A stretch of DNA of 35,326 bases from Sideroxydans sp. (GTDB lineage Bacteria; Pseudomonadota; Gammaproteobacteria; Burkholderiales; Gallionellaceae), in assembly GCA_011620315.1 (NCBI GenBank), contig WOZO01000074.1:1-35326 (forward strand). The letters are read 5' to 3'. This document shows, one piece after another, positions 30,925 through 35,326 of the stretch (position 1 is the first letter of the stretch; every line of letters begins with the position of its first letter). The position numbers and the translations under genes were made by a program. Below the pieces are notes generated by a model, which saw only the letters and a list, made by a program, of their open reading frames with translations, searched no databases and was not told the origin of the DNA.

Positions 30925-30949
30925 GCGCACCAATCTGCACGCAAAGGAC
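30925..30949 (+). repeat. Internal degenerate copy of the terminal-repeat inner part
   Basis: GCGCACCAATCTGCACGCAA followed by AGGAC closely repeats the inner part of the right terminal repeat (GCGCACCAATTTGCACGGAA, then AGTAC) 85 bases further in, in the same orientation, but without the outer GATCACCCC. It may be an extra transposase-binding site or the relic of an earlier end. Confidence 0.55.
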
Positions 30950-31010
30950 GGCGCGCCGGAAATTCAGATATTCACAAGTGGTTGTTTTTGAAAGAACTTT
31001 TTTCGCGAAG

Positions 31011-31043
31011 CGCACCAATTTGCACGGAAAGTACGATCACCCC
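31011..31043 (-). repeat. Right terminal inverted repeat of the 26.5-kb transposon
   Basis: 33 bases ending GATCACCCC at the outer edge. The reverse complement equals the left repeat at 4496-4528 except for one base. Confidence 0.95.
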
Positions 31044-31282
31044 GTAACACGCCGCGATTCCGCTAATTCAGCGGCTTTGATGTTGCGGGTTTGGTAGTCT
31101 GGAATCTGTGATTCCATACTTTTGGCGATGTCATCGGCATTGATGTACTCGCCTAAAAAACCCAGAGCAGGATTTTTGAGAACCTGGGCATTGATGGATG
31201 ATTTACCGGAGCCATTCGGCCCCGCAAAAACAAACATCACCGGCGCAGATCCATCTTTCTGCGCATCGCCCGATTGACTCAT
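31037..31282 (-). pseudogene. Zeta-toxin-like P-loop kinase, N-terminal part, cut by the transposon
   Basis: The N-terminal 80 residues of a zeta-family kinase. It has Walker A in VFAGPNGSGKSSI (about residues 18-30), then EYINADDIAKSM and NIKAAELAESRR, as in zeta toxins that phosphorylate UDP-sugars. True gene sequence ends at the GTAAC at 31044; the last codons and stop come from the transposon end. The continuation lies at 4495-4440 beyond the element. It starts with ATG at 31282 overlapping the stop of the small upstream gene by one base (TGATG). It should be non-functional, since the catalytic C-terminal part is detached. Confidence 0.85.
31044..31048 (+). repeat. Target-site duplication GTAAC, right copy
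   Basis: GTAAC follows the right terminal repeat directly, matching 4491-4495. Confidence 0.9.
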
Positions 31283-31518
31283 CAGGCCCGCTTTTTTTTT
31301 GGCTCTTTGTCGGCGGGCTTGCCCGGTGCTGCATCACTGTGCGCCGTGGGGCCGGGGAAGGGATCTTTGGTGGATTGTGGAGCTGGGCTGCTGGCGTAGC
31401 CTTCAACGGGCAGGCCAGCGGCACGGGTGCGCGCAACAGCTTGGGCTACGCCCTTTCGAGCGTCGTCCACAAGTCCAGAGCCAAAAAAATAGCTGTCGAA
31501 CTGTGTTGTCGTTGCCAT
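31282..31518 (-). CDS. Small protein translationally coupled to zeta, candidate antitoxin
   Basis: A 78-residue protein with a helical N-terminal half (FDSYFFGSGLVDDARKGVAQ) and a Pro/Ser/Ala-rich, basic, probably disordered tail ending KEPKKKRA. AGAGGTC precedes the ATG by about 7 bases. Its stop overlaps the zeta start, as in two-gene toxin-antitoxin units, so it may be the antitoxin; I see no similarity to classical epsilon antitoxin. A run of nine A on the coding strand just before its stop is a possible slippage site. Confidence 0.65.
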   Translation of the reverse strand: MATTTQFDSYFFGSGLVDDARKGVAQAVARTRAAGLPVEGYASSPAPQSTKDPFPGPTAHSDAAPGKPADKEPKKKRA

Positions 31519-31545
31519 GACGCGACCTCTTTTCAAGCCTTGATT

Positions 31546-31851
31546 TTACGCCTTGTTGGCGATTGCGAAGGGTTCGCGGTCTTTGCCTGCAATCCACGCT
31601 GGAGGCTTGCCGCGCCCGGACCAGGTGGTGCCGGTTGCGGGATCGCGATACTTCGGCTCGACCTTCGCTCGCTCGCGGCGCACGGGCCCCCGCGCTCCTG
31701 TTGGCAGGATTTCTTGAGCGGTTATGCCGTACTGATCCATGAGATCGCGGATCTGTTTTAGAGCCGCATCCAGTTCTTGCATGCGCGCTTCCTCGATCTT
31801 CTGATCCAGTTCGCTGCGCTGCTTCAACAGTTCGCTATAAGTTGAATTCAT
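31546..31851 (-). CDS. H-NS family nucleoid protein (second copy, backbone)
   Basis: A 101-residue H-NS-type protein. The N-terminal coiled-coil (YSELLKQRSELDQKIEEAR) is typical of Burkholderiales H-NS proteins, and the DNA-binding core is PKYRDPATGTTWSGRGKPPAWI. The start at 31851 lies inside the 3' end of the preceding lipoprotein gene (17-base overlap); an ATG at 31869 is the alternative. Sequence differs strongly from the copy at 4028, so they are not recent duplicates. Plasmid-borne H-NS proteins are thought to reduce the fitness cost of acquired DNA. Confidence 0.88.
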   Translation of the reverse strand: MNSTYSELLKQRSELDQKIEEARMQELDAALKQIRDLMDQYGITAQEILPTGARGPVRRERAKVEPKYRDPATGTTWSGRGKPPAWIAGKDREPFAIANKA

Positions 31852-32212
31852 TGCTGTGGGGGGATTCATACGTTGCGCCAGTTCGTGTAAATGTCCAAGT
31901 GGCGGGAGCAAGGACGAACCGCATAGTATGGACGCCTTCGCGCGCAATAAAGTCTCGTTCCAGTAAAGGGAGACTGTAGTAATCACCTATTTTTTCGGCT
32001 TTGATGGGTTCGCCGGCAGTTGTGCTGAATAGATATTCCTGCCCCGCCCTGCCCTCAAATATTGTGCGTTGTGCATACACCCACGCTTTGGCCGTGCCGA
32101 CATGGCCCGACGCCATGTAATGCGAGGTAGCCGTCATGCCAGTGGAAAATTCTTCCGTTGCGCAACCGCCGAGCATGAGGGCAGTGAGGGTGATTAGGAG
32201 TGCTTGTTTCAT
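31835..32212 (-). CDS. Lipoprotein of the transfer-gene cluster
   Basis: A 125-residue protein with a lipoprotein signal ending in LGGC (Cys17). The mature part is beta-rich with many aromatic residues and ends SPHSNEFNL. AGAGG lies about 8 bases upstream of the ATG. It sits between the LPD7 gene (16 bases upstream) and the H-NS gene, in one minus-strand run with the coupling protein, so an envelope role connected with conjugation or entry exclusion is possible but not shown. Confidence 0.75.
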   Translation of the reverse strand: MKQALLITLTALMLGGCATEEFSTGMTATSHYMASGHVGTAKAWVYAQRTIFEGRAGQEYLFSTTAGEPIKAEKIGDYYSLPLLERDFIAREGVHTMRFVLAPATWTFTRTGATYESPHSNEFNL

Positions 32213-32227
32213 GGTGGGGGCCTCTGC

Positions 32228-33478
32228 TTAACGTCCAAATTCTTTGTCGCGGTGGCGGCTTGCAGCCACCTCTTGTTGCCTGTTGCGGTCTTGGTTCCTG
32301 TCGGTGACGTTGATCTTTGGCACGTGGCCGCGCTCAATGGCATTGAGTGCGTTTTTGTTCAGGCGATCCATGACTACCTTGGCCTGTTCGACAGATAGCC
32401 GCTCTTGATCCACTTTGCGGCGTGCTGCCTCGACACCCGCATACGCTCCCGCCAGTTCCGGGTACTTCTGCATCGCTGCTTCCGGTCGCTCGTTCTTGAA
32501 AGCATCCACCATCCCCTGTTCGTGGGTCTTTTTGCCCGTGACGGTGTTCACGTTTTCGCGTCCGCGAAACTCATCCTTGCTTTGGATTGCAGCGAGCCTC
32601 GCTTTGTCCGCGTCGGTGGGGGAGTAGCCGCGTACCTGCATTCCGCGTGCGGCCGCTTCCATCCACACTTCTCGTTTGAAGGTTTCGCTTCCTGTGACGC
32701 GAATCTCGTCCCAACCCCGCGCCTGGGCGATCCGTACCATGGAGTCGGCCACGGCGGCGCTGTTTGTCTGTGTCTCCAGCTTGCTGCCCCTGTCGCGGAA
32801 CGCGACTGCTTCCGGATTGCGCTGGAAATGGTACTTGTCCCCTACCTTGAGGTATTTCGCAGCCACCTCTTGAGGAATTATCGGCTTGCGGTCATCTTCT
32901 GTTGGGCTGAAAACTTCATCCGACTGGACTTCGTTGTCCCCGCCGTCCCTGCCCTGCCCCGTGCCTTGCTCCAGCTTGCGTATGTCCTTAGAAATCGCAT
33001 TCAAAGCCTCTTGGCGGTGCAGTGCCAGTTCCTTCGCTGCAGCGTCCGTGTCGGCCTGGCGCCTGGCCGCAACCGCGCCTAGTGCTTCCGGGTCCAGCAC
33101 AGTCCCCTTTCGCTCTTCCTTGATCATCATGCGCCGGGTATTTTCATCGGGCGAAAGTCCATATTCGTTCAACAGCGCTTCCCCTCTGAGTGCCCCCTGA
33201 CTTTCCTTGCTGGCATGGATGAAAGCCGCGTTTTTGTCGCCCACAGCGTCGGCCAGGCACTCCGTGTCCAAGTCTTTCAATCGAACTACCGACTTGCCAT
33301 CCAACAGGAAATTCACGTTGTAACGGTCGTGCCCGTCCTTTTCAACGTGCTCATAACGAATTGCCGTCGCTGGTTGATCGTTAATATGCATGATGCCGAA
33401 AGCAGGACGATGCTTGTATAACTCGTCAGCCTCTTTCGGGGAGTTTTCGGGGGTAATTTTGATTTGATCTTGTGACAT
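32228..33478 (-). CDS. LPD7-domain protein, relaxase-associated type
   Basis: A 416-residue protein. The central region (about 205-300) is an LPD7-like domain, recognised by EVAAKYLKVGDKYHFQRNPE, FRDRGSKLETQ, VADSMVRIAQARGWDEIRVT and EVWMEAAARGMQVRGY. Such domains occur in the C-terminal half of MOBP relaxases and in separate proteins on conjugative plasmids. No relaxase tyrosine or His triad is present here, so this is not a relaxase by itself. The C-terminus is a charged coiled coil ending in a basic tail. It starts 30 bases after the coupling-protein stop. Confidence 0.8.
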   Translation of the reverse strand: MSQDQIKITPENSPKEADELYKHRPAFGIMHINDQPATAIRYEHVEKDGHDRYNVNFLLDGKSVVRLKDLDTECLADAVGDKNAAFIHASKESQGALRGEALLNEYGLSPDENTRRMMIKEERKGTVLDPEALGAVAARRQADTDAAAKELALHRQEALNAISKDIRKLEQGTGQGRDGGDNEVQSDEVFSPTEDDRKPIIPQEVAAKYLKVGDKYHFQRNPEAVAFRDRGSKLETQTNSAAVADSMVRIAQARGWDEIRVTGSETFKREVWMEAAARGMQVRGYSPTDADKARLAAIQSKDEFRGRENVNTVTGKKTHEQGMVDAFKNERPEAAMQKYPELAGAYAGVEAARRKVDQERLSVEQAKVVMDRLNKNALNAIERGHVPKINVTDRNQDRNRQQEVAASRHRDKEFGR

Positions 33479-33508
33479 ATCAATTCCATTTTCATAATCG
33501 ACAACATT

Positions 33509-35326
33509 CTAAACTAGGAATCCCTGTTCCCGGCTTATTCTGTCTGCATATTCGTGTAACTTCTCTATGGTGCGTTCGCCTTCTGGAGGCGGTTTGATGC
33601 TTGATAAATCAAGTGCGAAATTAATCTCAGAAATACGCGGATAGTCATCAGGAATAAATGCGCGATGGAGATTGGTACTGCTGCTTACCTGCTCAATTGA
33701 TCCTTCAGCAGAAGCAATTACATCTTGATATTCATTTATGCTAAGCAGTGGAACGGGTGCCGCCAGTTCACCAGCACGCATTGCATCGTCCATCTCTTTC
33801 TTAGTGGGCAATCTTCCCCCAATAGTACTCAATGATGGTGAAACTTCCTTGAGTCTATCCATGAATTTCGCGTCCGCGAAATATCGAACCTTTTTGGCTT
33901 GAATGGGGAGGACGTTTTCCAAAACGATCAATTCTGCATCCTCACCCAAAGAGGTTATTTCTTGAGGAAGAAGTAACGCGCGACGTTGATCGCTGACGCT
34001 CTCCGATGAATTGCGGCGCTTGAATATTTCAGTGTTTCGGGACTTCGATGCGCTCTTAGTAGTTGTATAGCCTAACCATTCGGAAATATCGCGTGCAGAT
34101 TCGGTTTCGGATGCTTTTGGCGGAAATACAATGTTGAGGGCGTGATTGGTGCGGAAAGTTTCAGCGGCTTCGCGGCCATAAACGTCCGTGAGTTGCGCCG
34201 GGCTTTGAATGATGGGCATCATTCGCAATCCGTAGCCTGCAATAAAGCTAATTCCCTTGCTCAAAATGTTGACTTTGCCCATTGACGTGAATTCGTCCAT
34301 CAAGAGAAGGCACGTATATTTCAAATCGGGATTTTGTGAGGGGAGTTCCCGAGTATTTAAATCTACAAGCTGTTGAAAGAACAGATTGATGAGCGGTGCC
34401 ATACGCTCAAGGTTGTCAGGGGTGATGCCAATGAAAATTGACATCTTGCGCTTGCGAAGGTCTCGCAAGTCGAAATCGTTTTCGCTGGTGGCAGCGTCAA
34501 TCGCCGGGTTCATCCACAGTTCAAGCCTCGACCGGAACGAGGTCATGATCCCGCTGCGCGTGTTCTCGCTGGCGATGGATGTATAGCTTTGCAGGCCACG
34601 AACGCATGCACCCGACAGTCCATTGCCGCAATCCCTGCGGTCTTTCGCAGCCTTGTCAAAGTAGTCCTTTCCATCGCCATCGGTCAATGTCTCTCGCAGC
34701 ACCTGACCCAGCGTTACGGGCTTTCCAGGTGACTCCAGCAAGAACAGAACGACCCCAAGAAACAGACTGCGCGGAGTTGCTGTCCAAATCGGGTCAGTGC
34801 CCTGCACATCCGGGAAGATCATGTTTGCGATCTTCTGGATGTCGTCGATGCGTTTACCAGGGTCTTCGCTGATGTAGCCCAAAGGGTTATATCGATGCGT
34901 TCGACCATCGCTTGCCCCAGGGTTGAACAAGTAGCAGCGCTGGCCGTACTTGCGTCGATAGCCGCTGGTGATATCCCAGTTTTCCCGCTTTATGTCCAGA
35001 ACCACACAGCTTTCAGGCCAAGTGAGAAGGTTCGGGATGACGACCGAAACCCCCTTTCCTGAGCGAGTTGGCGCAGAGAGCAAAACATGTTGTGAGCCAT
35101 CGAACATCAAGTAGCCGGAGCCTTTTTTGCCTACGATGATTCCCCTATTTCCCGTTAACCCTGCTTTCCGAATTTCTCGGGCCGATGCGAAACGAGCATC
35201 TCCGTGCAGGCTTTGTCGTGAGGGCTTAAGAAATAGTACCAGTGGTAGAAGCAGCGCGACGGTGCTAAATCCAGCTCCTGACCATAGCCATGCATTAATT
35301 CGCTTTTGCTCGCCGAAATACACCGC
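33509..35326 (-). CDS. traG: VirD4/TraG-type conjugation coupling protein, 5' end outside window
   Basis: The type IV coupling protein that links the relaxosome to the mating channel. The frame is open to the edge, so the N-terminus (first membrane helix) is missing. 605 residues are seen. Present are a membrane segment (about 13-32), Walker A in SAPTRSGKG (83-91), Walker B in LLLMDEFTSMGK (339-350), and the VirD4-family RSLFLGVVLFLL and FGDARFAS-type stretch (GDARFAS at 41-47). Base composition is lower in GC than in the transposon. The order coupling protein, LPD7 protein, lipoprotein, H-NS suggests one transfer-linked operon running leftwards. Confidence 0.92.
   Translation of the reverse strand, partial: AVYFGEQKRINAWLWSGAGFSTVALLLPLVLFLKPSRQSLHGDARFASAREIRKAGLTGNRGIIVGKKGSGYLMFDGSQHVLLSAPTRSGKGVSVVIPNLLTWPESCVVLDIKRENWDITSGYRRKYGQRCYLFNPGASDGRTHRYNPLGYISEDPGKRIDDIQKIANMIFPDVQGTDPIWTATPRSLFLGVVLFLLESPGKPVTLGQVLRETLTDGDGKDYFDKAAKDRRDCGNGLSGACVRGLQSYTSIASENTRSGIMTSFRSRLELWMNPAIDAATSENDFDLRDLRKRKMSIFIGITPDNLERMAPLINLFFQQLVDLNTRELPSQNPDLKYTCLLLMDEFTSMGKVNILSKGISFIAGYGLRMMPIIQSPAQLTDVYGREAAETFRTNHALNIVFPPKASETESARDISEWLGYTTTKSASKSRNTEIFKRRNSSESVSDQRRALLLPQEITSLGEDAELIVLENVLPIQAKKVRYFADAKFMDRLKEVSPSLSTIGGRLPTKKEMDDAMRAGELAAPVPLLSINEYQDVIASAEGSIEQVSSSTNLHRAFIPDDYPRISEINFALDLSSIKPPPEGERTIEKLHEYADRISREQGFLV

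Larger units (their letters stand above)
4496..31043 (+). mobile_element. Complete 26.5-kb Tn3-family transposon with stress-resistance cargo
   Basis: The element is bounded by 33-bp inverted repeats starting GGGGTGATCGTAC that differ at one position, and is flanked by the direct repeat GTAAC. It carries a full-length Tn3-family transposase at the left end, and a tyrosine recombinase and toxin-antitoxin pair at the right end. Between them lie about 18 cargo genes for envelope modification, tellurite/Ter-type stress response and metal handling. It inserted into a zeta-toxin-like gene whose frame can be rejoined across the element. Having the transposase and the resolution module at opposite ends recalls Tn4651-type elements; that comparison is from knowledge of the family. 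Confidence 0.92.

Overview
The window looks like part of a large conjugative plasmid or integrative element from a betaproteobacterium, probably Burkholderiales (Comamonadaceae/Burkholderiaceae-like). I base this on the GC-rich genes, the CzcA-type metal pump, H-NS proteins of the short Burkholderiales type, and the VirD4/TraG coupling protein. This is inference from protein style; no rRNA or chromosomal marker gene is present.

Layout. (1) Positions 1-4439 hold the 3' part of a czcA-type efflux gene, three small envelope-protein genes and an H-NS gene. The block ends at 4439 in a sequence that looks like a Tn3-family inverted-repeat terminus, so it may be cargo of a transposon lying mostly outside the window. 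(2) Positions 4440-4495 are a short fragment of a zeta-toxin-like kinase gene. (3) Positions 4496-31043 form one complete Tn3-family transposon of 26,548 bp. It has 33-bp terminal inverted repeats differing at one base and is flanked by a direct repeat GTAAC. (4) From 31044 to the end is the backbone, all on the minus strand and visibly less GC-rich: the other part of the zeta gene, a small overlapping partner gene, a second H-NS gene, a lipoprotein, an LPD7-type protein and a VirD4/TraG coupling protein running off the window.

The transposon has its transposase at the left end and, at the right end, a 566-residue tyrosine recombinase and a Gp49/HigB-like toxin-antitoxin pair. A 32-bp dyad with the shape of a tyrosine-recombinase core site (two 13-bp arms, 6-bp centre) lies just upstream of the recombinase. 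The cargo reads as an envelope and metal stress-survival island: two CusF-like periplasmic proteins, an EptA/MCR-type phosphoethanolamine transferase, an AlpA-like regulator, a tight four-gene operon (TelA-like, TerD, an unknown TelA-resembling protein, an outer-membrane-type protein), a patatin phospholipase, a PhoD-like phosphatase, a DUF421 membrane protein, a zinc-ribbon protein, a PAP2 phosphatase, a DUF6328 protein, a TerF-like vWA protein, a truncated second Tn3-family element, a P1B-4 metal ATPase with a His-rich linker, a CaCA cation antiporter, a His-rich repeat mini-protein and a MerR regulator remnant.

Most notable are the complete mobile unit with its target duplication, the mobile EptA plus PAP2 pair (the gene classes linked with transferable colistin resistance), and the compact TelA-TerD-unknown-outer-membrane operon accompanied by a TerF-like vWA protein. 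No CRISPR array, tRNA or rRNA was recognised.
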